Source: an uncultured Nitriliruptoraceae bacterium (GTDB lineage: Bacteria; Actinomycetota; Nitriliruptoria; Nitriliruptorales; Nitriliruptoraceae). From it: a stretch of DNA of 61,450 nucleotides. The stretch lies in assembly GCA_913060655.1 (NCBI GenBank), contig CAJXTG010000007.1:1-61450 (forward strand). The letters run 5' to 3'. A program made the position numbers and the translations under genes. Shown piece after piece: positions 43,450-52,388 of the stretch (positions within the stretch are counted from its first letter, which is position 1; each line of letters begins with the position of its first letter). The notes under the pieces are model-generated. The model was given only the letters and a program-made list of their open reading frames with translations. It did no database searches and was not told where the DNA came from.

Positions 43450-44862
43450 GTGAGTGCACCCACCGCCGCCGGTGCGGCGACCGACCCCGACGGGGCCGTC
43501 GGCGCCCTGCCGCTGCCGCCGGTCCGCTTCGGCACCGACGGGGTCCGCGGCCGCGCGAACGAGGACCTCACCCCCGAGGTCGCCCTCGCACTCGGCCGCG
43601 CCCTCGTCACCGTGCTCCACGAGGTCGGGGAGAAGCGCCCGTCGATCCTCGTCGGCCGTGACCCGCGCTGGTCGGGCGACATGCTCGAGGCGGCGATGAT
43701 CGCCGGCATCACCTCCGCCGGCGGTGACGCCGTGTCCGTCGGCGTGCTGCCGACCCCCGGCGTCGCCTACCTCACCGCCCGCTCCACCGCCGGCGCCGGC
43801 GTCATGCTGTCCGCGTCGCACAACCCGGTCGGGGACAACGGCATCAAGTTCTTCGGGCCGGACGGCTTCAAGCTGTCCGACGACGAGGAGGCGCGCATCG
43901 CCGAGCTGTACGCGGCCGGCAGCCCGCGCCGGCCCGTGTCGACCCGCATCGGCCGGCGGCTCGCCGACCCCGCCGCCGTCGCCCGCTACGTCGAGCATCT
44001 CGCGAGCAGCGTCGACGTCGACCTCGTCGGCCTCCGCCTCGTCGTCGACGGCGCGAACGGCGCCGCGTCGAGCGTCGCCCCGCAGGTCTACCGGCAGCTC
44101 GGCGCGGAGGTCGTCACCGTCCACTGCGCCCCCGACGGGGCGAACATCAACGACCGCTGCGGCTCCACCCATCCGGAGGTCGTGCGGCAGGCGGTGCTGA
44201 CCGAGGGCGGGGACGTCGGTATCGCCCACGACGGGGACGCCGACCGGCTGGTCGCCGTCAGCCACCGCGGCGAGATCGTCGACGGGGACGCGCTGCTCGC
44301 GATCCTCGCCCGCCAGGCGCACCTGCAGGGCCGGCTCGTCGACGGCACCGTCGTCACCACCGTCATGACCAACCTCGGGTTCCACCGGGCGATGCGCGGG
44401 CTCGGCATCGACGTGCTCACCACGCCGGTGGGGGACCGCTACGTGCTCGAGACGATGCGGGAGCGCGGCCTGAACCTCGGCGGCGAGCAGTCGGGGCACC
44501 TCATCGACCTCGACCACGCCACCACCGGCGACGGCGTCCTCGCCGCCCTGCGCGTCCTCGAGGTCGTGCGCTCCACCGGCGCGACGCTGTCGGAGCTCGC
44601 CGGCGTGATGGAGCGGCTGCCGCAGGTGCTCGTCAACGTCGACGGCGTCGACCGTGACGCGCTCGCCACGTCGACGACCGTCGCGGACGCCGTCGCCGCG
44701 GCCGAGGCCCGCCTCGGCGACGACGGCCGCGTGCTCGTGCGCCCGTCGGGCACCGAACCGCTCGTGCGCGTCATGGTCGAGGCGCCGGAGCAGACGCTCG
44801 CCGACGAGGTCGCCGCGGCCGTCGCCGCGGCCGTGCGTACCGACTGCGGGGTGGGACGATGA
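43450..44862 (+). CDS. glmM: Phosphoglucosamine mutase
   Basis: 470 residues. After a short Ala-rich lead come RFGTDGVRGRAN, the phosphoserine loop VMLSASHNPVGDNGIKFF with active Ser123, the metal loop HDGDADRLVAV, the sugar loop GGEQSGHLI and the phosphate site RPSGTEPLVRVMVEA. It converts glucosamine-6-P to glucosamine-1-P for UDP-GlcNAc and peptidoglycan. GTG 43450 follows GGAGGG; GTG 43438 is an alternative. It leads a tight run of genes with glmS two genes on. Confidence 0.96.
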   Translation: MSAPTAAGAATDPDGAVGALPLPPVRFGTDGVRGRANEDLTPEVALALGRALVTVLHEVGEKRPSILVGRDPRWSGDMLEAAMIAGITSAGGDAVSVGVLPTPGVAYLTARSTAGAGVMLSASHNPVGDNGIKFFGPDGFKLSDDEEARIAELYAAGSPRRPVSTRIGRRLADPAAVARYVEHLASSVDVDLVGLRLVVDGANGAASSVAPQVYRQLGAEVVTVHCAPDGANINDRCGSTHPEVVRQAVLTEGGDVGIAHDGDADRLVAVSHRGEIVDGDALLAILARQAHLQGRLVDGTVVTTVMTNLGFHRAMRGLGIDVLTTPVGDRYVLETMRERGLNLGGEQSGHLIDLDHATTGDGVLAALRVLEVVRSTGATLSELAGVMERLPQVLVNVDGVDRDALATSTTVADAVAAAEARLGDDGRVLVRPSGTEPLVRVMVEAPEQTLADEVAAAVAAAVRTDCGVGR

Positions 44863-45899
44863 GCGGCAGGCTCGGCGGGTACGGCGTCGCGATCGGCGGG
44901 CCGTACGCGTTCCTGCCCGAGCTCGCCCGGCAGGCGGAGGGGCACGGCTTCGACGCCGTCTGGGTGTCGGAGACCAGCCAGGAGTCGATCGTCCAGGCGA
45001 CCGTGTGCCTCACCGCCACCGAGCGCATCCAGGTCGGCACCAACATCACGCTCGCGTTCCCCCGCTCGCCCACGATCACCGCGATGCAGGCGTGGGACCT
45101 CGACGAGCTGTCCGGCGGACGGTTCATCGTCGGGCTCGGCAGCCAGGTGAAGCGCATCATCGAGGAGCGCTTCTCCTCCGCGTTCGACCAGCCGGCGAAG
45201 CGCATGGCCGAGTACGTGCAGGCCATGCGGACCGTGTGGCGCATCGAGCAGGGCGAGGACGTCACCTTCGACGGTGACCTGTACCGGGTGCTGCGGCCCG
45301 GCCTCGGCGGTCCCGGCCGTGCCGCCGACCGGACCATGCCCCGCGCGTACGTCGCGGCCGTCGGGCCGCGCATGACCGCCGCGGCCGCCACGCACGCCGA
45401 CGGCATCCTCGGCCACCCGTTCACGTCGCTGCGCTACCTCACCGACGGGGTGCTGCCCCGCATCGACGAGGCGCTGGCGACCGCCGGCCGCAGCCGCGAC
45501 GACTTCACCGTCGCGCAGGGGCTGATCCTGTGCATCGCCGAGGACCGCGAGGTCGCCCGCCGCGAGGCCGCCACCCAGATCGCGTTCTACGGCACGACCC
45601 CGAACTACCTGCCGGTGTTCGCCGCCCACGGCGACGAGCACCTGATGGACACGTTCCGGGAGGTGTTCGTCGCCTCCGGCAAGGACCCCGAGGCGATGGC
45701 CGCCGCCGTCGACGACGACGTCATCGACCGCTACGCGGTCGCCGGCACGCCCGACGAGGTCCGCGACCGGGTCGCCGAGTTCTCCGCCCACCTCGACCAC
45801 CTCATCCTCGGCGGGGCCTGGTACCGGGTGCCGCCGCAGCGCATGGCCGAGAACCTGTGGGCCATCCTCGAGACGTTCGGCCGGCCCACCGACGGCTGA
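44859..45899 (+). CDS. LLM-class F420-dependent oxidoreductase
   Basis: 346-residue luciferase-like monooxygenase/F420 enzyme. LARQAEGHGFDAVWVSETSQES is the first TIM-barrel part, with NITLAFPRSPTITAMQAWDLDELSGGRFIVGLGSQVK, then PRAYVAAVGPRMTAAAATHADGILGHPF and AGTPDEVRDRVAEF. The pattern resembles the TIGR03617 F420-dependent group from memory. The substrate is unknown. It overlaps the glmM stop (ATGA) and splits glmM from glmS, which is unusual. FMN use cannot be ruled out. Confidence 0.88.
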   Translation: MSGRLGGYGVAIGGPYAFLPELARQAEGHGFDAVWVSETSQESIVQATVCLTATERIQVGTNITLAFPRSPTITAMQAWDLDELSGGRFIVGLGSQVKRIIEERFSSAFDQPAKRMAEYVQAMRTVWRIEQGEDVTFDGDLYRVLRPGLGGPGRAADRTMPRAYVAAVGPRMTAAAATHADGILGHPFTSLRYLTDGVLPRIDEALATAGRSRDDFTVAQGLILCIAEDREVARREAATQIAFYGTTPNYLPVFAAHGDEHLMDTFREVFVASGKDPEAMAAAVDDDVIDRYAVAGTPDEVRDRVAEFSAHLDHLILGGAWYRVPPQRMAENLWAILETFGRPTDG

Positions 45900-45968
45900 C
45901 GCCGACCACCCCGGCACTACCCTCGCCCGCCGGGCCGGCCACGCGCCCGACCCGCGGGAGGCAGCGCG

Positions 45969-47807
45969 ATGTGCGGCATCATCGGCGTCACCGGACGGCC
46001 GTCCGCCGTCGACGACATCCTCGCCGGCCTGCGGCGCCTCGAGTACCGCGGCTACGACTCGTCCGGCGTCGTCGCCGTGCTCGAGGACGGCCTCGGCGTC
46101 GTCAAGCGCTCCGGCAAGCTCGACCGGCTCGACGCGGCGCTCGCGACCGCCCCGCTCGCCGCGGCCACCGGCATCGGCCACACCCGCTGGGCGACCCACG
46201 GCGCGCCGACCGACGCGAACGCGCACCCGCACCTCGACCCGGCCGGCCGCGTCGCCGTCGTCCACAACGGCATCATCGAGAACTACCGGGCGCTGCGTGA
46301 CGACCTCGCCGGCGCCGCGTTCACCTCCGACACCGACACGGAGGTCGTCGCCCACCTCGTCGCCCGCGAGCTCGACGGACCCGACGGCGTCGACCTGCTC
46401 GAGGCCGTGCGGAGGGTCTCCGGCCGGCTGGAGGGCGCCTACGCGCTGTGCGTCGTCAGCGCCGACGAGCCCGACACGATCGTCGTCGCCCGCCGCCAGG
46501 CGCCGCTCATCGTCGCCGCCGTCGACGGCGTCGGCCTGTGCGCCTCCGACGTCGCCGCCCTCATCGAGCACACCGACACGTGCGCGGCGCTGCTCGACGG
46601 GCAGCTCGCCCGCATCCGCCCCGACGGCTACACCGTCGTCGACGCGGACGGGACGGCCGCGGCCGCCGACGAGTTCACCGTCGACTGGGACCTGTCGTCC
46701 GCGGAGAAGCAGGGCTACGAGCACTTCATGCTCAAGGAGATCCACGAGCAGCCCGTCGCCGTCGCCGAGACGCTCCTCGGCCGTGACGACGGGGCGGGGA
46801 ACGTCACCCTCGACGAGCTGCGCATCGACCCGTCGGAGCTCGCCCGCATCGACAAGGTGTTCATCCTCGCCGCCGGCACGTCCCTGCACGCCGGCATGGC
46901 CGGCAAGCTCGCCATCGAGCACTGGGCGGGCGTGCCCGTCGAGGTCGAGGTCGCCAGCGAGTTCCGCTACCGCGACCCGATCGTCACCGACCGCACCCTC
47001 GTCATCGCGATCTCCCAGTCGGGGGAGACGACCGACACGATCGCCGCGGCCGAGCACGCCCGCGCCCAGGGCGCGCCGGTCATCGCCATCAGCAACGTCG
47101 TCGGCTCGACCCTCGCCCGCGCCGCCGACGGCGTGCTGTACACGCGGGCCGGCCCGGAGATCGCCGTCGCCTCCACCAAGGCGTTCACCACCCAGATCGT
47201 CGCCTGCCTCGTCCTCGCCCTGCACCTCGCGCAGCGCAAGGAGCGGCTGTTCGCCAGCGAGGCCCGTGACGTCCTCGACCGGCTCGACACGCTCCCGGCG
47301 CTCGTGCAGCGGGTCGTCGCCGACGACACGGCCGTGCTCGCCGCCGCGGAACGGTTCAAGGACGTCGGCTACACGATGTTCATCGGCCGGCACGGCGGGC
47401 TGCCCATCGCCTACGAGGGGGCGCTGAAGCTCAAGGAGGTCAGCTACCTCCACGCCGAGGCGTTCCCCGCCGGGGAGATGAAGCACGGGCCGATCGCGCT
47501 GATCGAACCGGGGTCGCTCGTCGTCGCCGTCGCCCACGACGGGCACGTGTTCGCCAAGATGGTGTCCAACATCCAGGAGGTGCGGGCCCGCGGCGCGTCG
47601 GTGCTCGCCGTCGCCACCGCGTCGTCGCGTGACGCGCTCGCCGAGCACGCCGACGTCGTCCTCACCGTCCCCGACGCGCCCCACGAGCTCGCCGCGCCGC
47701 TGCTGACCGTCCTCCCGCTGCAGCTGTACGCGTACCACGTCGCCGTGCTGCGCGGCGCCGACGTCGACCAGCCGCGCAACCTCGCCAAGACCGTCACGGT
47801 CGAGTGA
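45969..47807 (+). CDS. glmS: Glutamine-fructose-6-phosphate aminotransferase (isomerizing)
   Basis: 612 residues. The N-terminal glutaminase has the nucleophile Cys2 (MCGIIGVTG), RRLEYRGYDSSGV, HTRWATHGAPTDANAHPH and HNGIIENY. Two SIS domains follow (AAGTSLHAGM, AISQSGETTDTI, YEGALKLKEVSYLHAEAFPAGEMKHGPIAL), ending PRNLAKTVTVE. It makes glucosamine-6-phosphate, the substrate of GlmM after isomerase steps. No glmS ribozyme was seen in the 69-nt upstream gap. A TACCCT box lies at 45918-45923. Confidence 0.97.
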   Translation: MCGIIGVTGRPSAVDDILAGLRRLEYRGYDSSGVVAVLEDGLGVVKRSGKLDRLDAALATAPLAAATGIGHTRWATHGAPTDANAHPHLDPAGRVAVVHNGIIENYRALRDDLAGAAFTSDTDTEVVAHLVARELDGPDGVDLLEAVRRVSGRLEGAYALCVVSADEPDTIVVARRQAPLIVAAVDGVGLCASDVAALIEHTDTCAALLDGQLARIRPDGYTVVDADGTAAAADEFTVDWDLSSAEKQGYEHFMLKEIHEQPVAVAETLLGRDDGAGNVTLDELRIDPSELARIDKVFILAAGTSLHAGMAGKLAIEHWAGVPVEVEVASEFRYRDPIVTDRTLVIAISQSGETTDTIAAAEHARAQGAPVIAISNVVGSTLARAADGVLYTRAGPEIAVASTKAFTTQIVACLVLALHLAQRKERLFASEARDVLDRLDTLPALVQRVVADDTAVLAAAERFKDVGYTMFIGRHGGLPIAYEGALKLKEVSYLHAEAFPAGEMKHGPIALIEPGSLVVAVAHDGHVFAKMVSNIQEVRARGASVLAVATASSRDALAEHADVVLTVPDAPHELAAPLLTVLPLQLYAYHVAVLRGADVDQPRNLAKTVTVE

Positions 47808-47814
47808 GGCGGGC

Positions 47815-49515
47815 ATGACCGTGCCGGCCCTCCCGCTGCTCGACGCCGCCGGCGCCCGGGCCGCCGACGCCGCCGCGATCGCCGCCGGCGACGGCGCCGA
47901 CGTGCTCATGGCCCGCGCCGCCGGGCATCTCGCCCGCACCGTCGTCGCGACCGCCGGGCGGGCGTACGGCCTGCGCGTCGCGCTCGTCGTCGGCCGGGGC
48001 GACAACGGCGGCGACGGGTGGGCCGCCGCCCCGCTGCTCGCCGCCCGTGGCGCCCACGTCACCGTCGTCGCCCCCGACGGGGTCGACACCACCGGCTCGC
48101 CCGCAGCGACCGCCGCACGCGCCCGGTGGCTCGCCGCCGCAGGGACGGTGCGCACCGGTCCGGCCGGCCCCCACCTCGTCGACGGCGACGGGCGCTCCCG
48201 CGTCGACGTCGCCGTCGACTGCCTGCTCGGCACCGGCGCGGCCGGCCCGCTGCGCGGCAGCACCGTCGAGGCCGCCGCCGCGCTCGCCGCCGCCCGTGCC
48301 GGCGGTGCGACCGTCGTCGCCTGCGACCTGCCGTCCGGCGTCGACGCCGACACCGGGGCGGCCGCCGACGGTGCCGTCGTCGCCGACGTCACCGTCACCT
48401 TCGGCGCACTCAAGCGCGGCCTGCTGCTCGCCCCCGGCGTCGCCCACACCGGCGCCGTCCACGTCGCCGGGCTCGGTGTGCGCTTCGCCGCCGCCGCGGG
48501 CGAGGTGGCTGGCGGCGGGGCGGGCTGGTCGGCGCTGACCGCCGCCGGCGCACGGCCCGACGTGCCCGATCCGCTGACGGAGAAGCGCCGCCGCGGCGTC
48601 GTCCTCGTCGTCGCCGGCAGCACCGGCAGCGCCGGCGCGGCCGTGCTCGCCGGCCGCGGTGCGCTCGCCGCCGGCGCCGGGCTCGTCACCGTCGCCGTGC
48701 CCGACCCGGTGCGTGCGGAGGTCGCCGCCGCCCACCCGGCGCTGATGACCGTCGGGCTGCCCGCCGACGTCGACGGCGCGCTGCACCCCGACGCCGTCCA
48801 CGCGCTGCCCCTCGACGGGGTCGACGCGGTCGTCGCCGGACCGGGGCTCGGGCACGGTGCCGGCACGGCCGCCGTCGTCACCCACCTGCGTCGCACCTGC
48901 CGCCGGCTCGTCCTCGACGCCGACGCGCTCAACGTGCACCGCGACGACCCGGCCGCCCTCGCCGACCATCCGGACGACGCGACGCTCGTGCTCACCCCCC
49001 ACGCGCGCGAGCTCGACCGCCTCGGCGGCGACGGCACGTATGCCGACCGGAGCACGCAGGTGCCCGCCCTCGCCGCCCGGCTCGGTGCCCACGTGGTCGC
49101 CAAGGGGCCCGGCACGCTCGTCGCGGCGCCCGACGGTCCCGTGCACGTCACCCCCTTCGCCGAGGCGGCGCTCGCCACCGCCGGCAGCGGTGACCTGCTC
49201 GCCGGGATGCTCGGCGCGACCCTCGCCGGCCGTCCGGCCGCCGTCACCACCGCGCTGGCCCGTACCGTCTGGTGGCATGCGGCCGCCGGCCGGGCCGCCG
49301 GCGCCCGCGGCGCCGGACGGGGGGACGTCACCGACGTGCTCGCCGCCCTGCCCGGCGTGCTCGCCGGCCTCGCCGGTGCCACCGCACCGCCCCATGGCAC
49401 GTCCGCAGGCCCGTCCGCACGGGTCGCGCTCGCACCGCTGCTCGCCGTCGACGCACCGACGGGGCCGCCGACAGGCCCGCCGACGGGGCCGCCGAGGAAG
49501 GAGGGACGCCGATGA
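47815..49515 (+). CDS. nnr: Bifunctional NAD(P)H-hydrate epimerase / ADP-dependent dehydratase
   Basis: 566 residues. The N-terminal YjeF_N epimerase (~1-215) has GRGDNGGDGWAAAPLL and DCLLGTGAAGPLRG with CDLPSGVDADTG. The C-terminal carbohydrate-kinase-like domain (~245-520) has VVAGSTGSAGAAVLAGRGAL, VVAGPGLGHG, LDADALN, TPHARELDRL and TAGSGDLLAGMLG. It repairs damaged NAD(P)HX. It occupies the usual actinobacterial place between glmS and alr, but the acpS gene normally found in front is missing. A Pro/Gly/Thr-rich end (TGPPTGPPTGPP) is low complexity. Confidence 0.95.
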   Translation: MTVPALPLLDAAGARAADAAAIAAGDGADVLMARAAGHLARTVVATAGRAYGLRVALVVGRGDNGGDGWAAAPLLAARGAHVTVVAPDGVDTTGSPAATAARARWLAAAGTVRTGPAGPHLVDGDGRSRVDVAVDCLLGTGAAGPLRGSTVEAAAALAAARAGGATVVACDLPSGVDADTGAAADGAVVADVTVTFGALKRGLLLAPGVAHTGAVHVAGLGVRFAAAAGEVAGGGAGWSALTAAGARPDVPDPLTEKRRRGVVLVVAGSTGSAGAAVLAGRGALAAGAGLVTVAVPDPVRAEVAAAHPALMTVGLPADVDGALHPDAVHALPLDGVDAVVAGPGLGHGAGTAAVVTHLRRTCRRLVLDADALNVHRDDPAALADHPDDATLVLTPHARELDRLGGDGTYADRSTQVPALAARLGAHVVAKGPGTLVAAPDGPVHVTPFAEAALATAGSGDLLAGMLGATLAGRPAAVTTALARTVWWHAAAGRAAGARGAGRGDVTDVLAALPGVLAGLAGATAPPHGTSAGPSARVALAPLLAVDAPTGPPTGPPTGPPRKEGRR

Positions 49516-50762
49516 CGTCGACCCGGCACCGTCCGACCGTCGCTGTCGTCGACGCCGGCGCGATCGCGCGCAACACCGCCCGCCTGCGCACCGCCGCCGG
49601 CGACGGCGCCCACGTGTGCGCCGTCGTCAAGGCCGACGGGTACGGGCACGGGCTCGTCACCGCCGCCCGTGCCGCCCTCGCCGGCGGCGCCACCTGGCTC
49701 GCCGTCGCCCTCGTCGAGGAGGGGGAGGCGCTGCGGGCCGCCGGCGTCGACGCGCCCGTCCTCGTCCTGTCCGAGCCGCCGCCCGCCGCCGCCGGCGCGC
49801 TGCTCGCCGCCCGGCTCACCCCGACCGTCTACCGCCCCGAGTTCCTCACCGCCCTCGAGGACGCGCACGCGGCGGCCGACCCTGACGCCGCACCGGTCGC
49901 CGTCCACGTGAAGCTCGACACCGGCATGACCCGCGTCGGCGTCGCCCCCGCCGACCGGGACGCGCTGCTCGCACGGCTCGCCACGTCCGAGCGGCTCGAC
50001 GTCGAAGGGGTGCAGACGCACCTGGCGCGCGCCGACGAGCTCGACGTGCCCACGACCGCCGAGCAGCTCGCCCGCTTCCGCGCCGGCCTCGACGCGGTCC
50101 GCGACGTCGGGCTCACCCCCCGGCTCGTCCACGTCGCGAACTCCGCGGCGACGCTGCACCACACGCCCGCATGGCGGGCCGCCGTCGCCGCCGTCCCCGA
50201 CGCCGCGCCGCTCGTCCGCACCGGCATCGCGCTGTACGGGCTCGACGCGGGCCCGCAGGTCACCGCCGCCGCCCACGGGCTGGAGCCCGCCCTGCGGCTC
50301 GTCAGCGCCGTGTCCCACGTCCGGCACGTCGACGCCGGCACGCCCGTGTCCTACGGGCACCGCTGGTCCGCGCCGGCCGCCGGATGGCTCGCCACCGTCC
50401 CCATCGGCTACGCCGACGGGGTGCCCCGGGGGCTCACCGGCCGGCTCGACGTGCTGCACCGCGGCCGCCGCCGTCCCGTCGTCGGCACCGTCACGATGGA
50501 CCAGGTGCTCGTCTGGTGCGGCGACGACGAACCGGCCCACGGGGACGAGGTCGTGCTGCTCGGCACGCAGGCCGGCCCGGAGGGGGAGGGGCGCATCGGC
50601 CTCGAGGAGTGGGCGGAGCGGCTCGACACGATCACCTACGAGCTCGCCACCGGCATCTCCGCCCGCGTGCCGCGTGTCGTCGTCGGCGCCGACCAGGCCG
50701 ACGCCGCCGCCCCCGCGGCGCAGGACCCGGAGCCGTCCCGTGCGTCGGGGGAGGGACGCTGA
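49512..50762 (+). CDS. alr: Alanine racemase
   Basis: 416 residues. The PLP lysine is Lys40 in AVVKADGYGHG. KLDTGMTRVGV, HVANSAATLHH, RTGIALYGLDAGP, VSYGHRW (catalytic Tyr region), TVPIGYADGVPRG and VGTVTMDQVLV are typical. It supplies D-alanine for peptidoglycan. The ATG overlaps the nnr stop by 4 nt and its TGA shares one base with the next ATG. The acidic Ala-rich end is extra. Confidence 0.96.
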   Translation: MTSTRHRPTVAVVDAGAIARNTARLRTAAGDGAHVCAVVKADGYGHGLVTAARAALAGGATWLAVALVEEGEALRAAGVDAPVLVLSEPPPAAAGALLAARLTPTVYRPEFLTALEDAHAAADPDAAPVAVHVKLDTGMTRVGVAPADRDALLARLATSERLDVEGVQTHLARADELDVPTTAEQLARFRAGLDAVRDVGLTPRLVHVANSAATLHHTPAWRAAVAAVPDAAPLVRTGIALYGLDAGPQVTAAAHGLEPALRLVSAVSHVRHVDAGTPVSYGHRWSAPAAGWLATVPIGYADGVPRGLTGRLDVLHRGRRRPVVGTVTMDQVLVWCGDDEPAHGDEVVLLGTQAGPEGEGRIGLEEWAERLDTITYELATGISARVPRVVVGADQADAAAPAAQDPEPSRASGEGR

Positions 50763-51715
50763 TGGTGCTCGGCGTCGACGGCGTGCGGGTCGGGACGTGG
50801 ACGGCGCCCGGTGCGGTCACCGGCTGCACCGTCGTCGTCCCCCCGCCGGGGACCGTCGGGGCGCTGGCCGTGCGCGGCGCCGCCCCCGGCACCCGTGAGG
50901 CCGCCGCCCTGTCGCCGGCCGGCACCGTCACCACCTGCCACGCCGTCGTCCTCGCCGGCGGATCCGCCTACGGCCTCGCCGCCGCCGACGGGGTGATGAC
51001 CCGCCTGGAGGCCGCAGGGGTCGGCCATCCCGTGCCCGGCGCGGTCGTCCCCATCGTCGGCGCCGCGATCGTCCTCGACGCGGCCGTCGGCGACCCGACC
51101 GTGCGACCCGGACCGGACGCCGGCGCCGCCGCCTACGACGCCGCCCTCGCCGACGACGCCGCGCCGGTCGAGGGGCGTGTCGGTGCGGGCGCCGGCTGCA
51201 CCGTCGCGAAGGTCGCCGGCCTCGAGCACGCGTGGCGGTCCGGTCAGGGCGTCGCCGTGCGCCGCGCCGGCGGCGTCACCGTCGCCGCCCTCGTCGTCAA
51301 CAACGCGCTCGGCGAGGTCGTCGACGCCGACGGGACGTGGCTGGCCCGCGCCCGCGTGCCCGACGGCACCCCCCGCTACCCGCGACTCGACCCCGGGTCC
51401 GAACAGGCGGCGGCGGACGCCGGCCGGGCCAACACCGTCATCGGCGTCGTCGTCACCGACGCGCGGCTGACGAAGGCCGACGTGCACCGGGTCGCCGACC
51501 TCGCCCACTCCGGTGTCGCCCGGGCGGTCCGCCCCGCCCACACCGCCCTCGACGGTGACGCGCTGTTCGGCCTCGCCACCGGCACCGTCGACGCCGGGCC
51601 GGCCGCCGTCGACCTCGTCGCCGACCTCGCCGCCGACGCCGTCGCCGACGCGACGCGCCGGGCCGTGCGCCTCGCGACCGGCGACGCGACGCTGCCCGGC
51701 CTCGCCGACGGCTGA
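50762..51715 (+). CDS. P1 family peptidase (DmpA/S58-like)
   Basis: 317 residues resembling mycobacterial Rv1333. VTVVVPPPGTVGAL-like start, RGAAPGTREAAALSP, LAGGSAYGLAAADGVM, VVPIVGAAIVLD, AALVVNNALGEVVDADG and the autocleavage site near Asn224-Thr225 (RANTVIGVVV), followed by RPAHTALDGDALFGLATG. P1 enzymes are N-terminal-nucleophile aminopeptidases/amidases that split themselves into two chains. Its role between alr and tsaE is unknown; D-amino-acid peptide hydrolysis is a guess from context. Confidence 0.88.
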   Translation: MVLGVDGVRVGTWTAPGAVTGCTVVVPPPGTVGALAVRGAAPGTREAAALSPAGTVTTCHAVVLAGGSAYGLAAADGVMTRLEAAGVGHPVPGAVVPIVGAAIVLDAAVGDPTVRPGPDAGAAAYDAALADDAAPVEGRVGAGAGCTVAKVAGLEHAWRSGQGVAVRRAGGVTVAALVVNNALGEVVDADGTWLARARVPDGTPRYPRLDPGSEQAAADAGRANTVIGVVVTDARLTKADVHRVADLAHSGVARAVRPAHTALDGDALFGLATGTVDAGPAAVDLVADLAADAVADATRRAVRLATGDATLPGLADG

Positions 51716-51785
51716 CCGGCCGCCGGCCGGCGCCCCCGCCTAGCCTGCAGCACGCCTGCACGTCCGGCGGGCGAGGTGAGGTCCG

Positions 51786-52388
51786 ATGCCCGTGCGTGTG
51801 CGCACCACCGGTCCCGACGCGACCGCGGCGGTCGGGATGGCGCTGGCCGCCCTGCTGCGGCCCGGTGACGTCGTCGTCCTCGGCGGGCCGCTCGGCGCCG
51901 GCAAGACGCGGTTCGTGCAGGGCGTCGCCGCCGGGCTCGGCGTCCCCGGCCGGGTGACGTCGCCCACGTTCGTGCTCGTGCGCCGCCACGCCGGCCGCCT
52001 GCCGCTCGTCCACGTCGACGCGTACCGGCTGGACGACGCGGCCGCCCTCGTCACCCTCGACGACGACGTGCTCGCCGACGACGTCGTCACCTGCGTCGAG
52101 TGGGGCGGCAACGTCGCCGCGGCGCTGCCCGCCGACCGGCTCGACGTGCAGCTCACCGTCGACGGCGACGTCGCCGACGCACCACGGCGGTGCACCCTCA
52201 CCCCGCACGGCCCGACCTGGGCCGCACGTCGCGGGCCGCTCGCCACCGCCCTCGGCGACGTCGCCGGCACCGTCGACGGGGTGACGCTCCTGCCGGACGG
52301 GCCGGACGGGCCGGACGGGCCGGACGGGTCGGACTCGGCGTCCGGTCCAGCGGCCGAGCGGGGACCTGCGACGGGGGCCGGGACGTGA
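51786..52388 (+). CDS. tsaE: tRNA t6A biosynthesis ATPase TsaE
   Basis: 200 residues. P-loop GGPLGAGKTRFVQGVAAGLG, TSPTFVLVRRHAG, HVDAYRLDD and CVEWGGN are typical. It energises TsaB-TsaD in making N6-threonylcarbamoyladenosine on ANN-decoding tRNAs. The end carries a DGPDGPDGPDG repeat encoded by a 9-bp tandem repeat and an unconserved tail. A TAGCCT box at 51741-51746 may be a -10. Its TGA overlaps the tsaB GTG. Confidence 0.95.
   Translation: MPVRVRTTGPDATAAVGMALAALLRPGDVVVLGGPLGAGKTRFVQGVAAGLGVPGRVTSPTFVLVRRHAGRLPLVHVDAYRLDDAAALVTLDDDVLADDVVTCVEWGGNVAAALPADRLDVQLTVDGDVADAPRRCTLTPHGPTWAARRGPLATALGDVAGTVDGVTLLPDGPDGPDGPDGSDSASGPAAERGPATGAGT

Noticed and set aside
45900-45968. Possible glmS ribozyme upstream of glmS
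   Set aside because: The gap is only 69 nt, has no recognisable ribozyme core, and such ribozymes are mainly found in Firmicutes.
44439-50540. A very long open frame on the minus strand (about 2000 codons)
   Set aside because: It lies opposite six solid plus-strand genes (glmM to alr). Long antisense frames arise because third positions are almost always G or C; the translated product is low complexity and matches no family.
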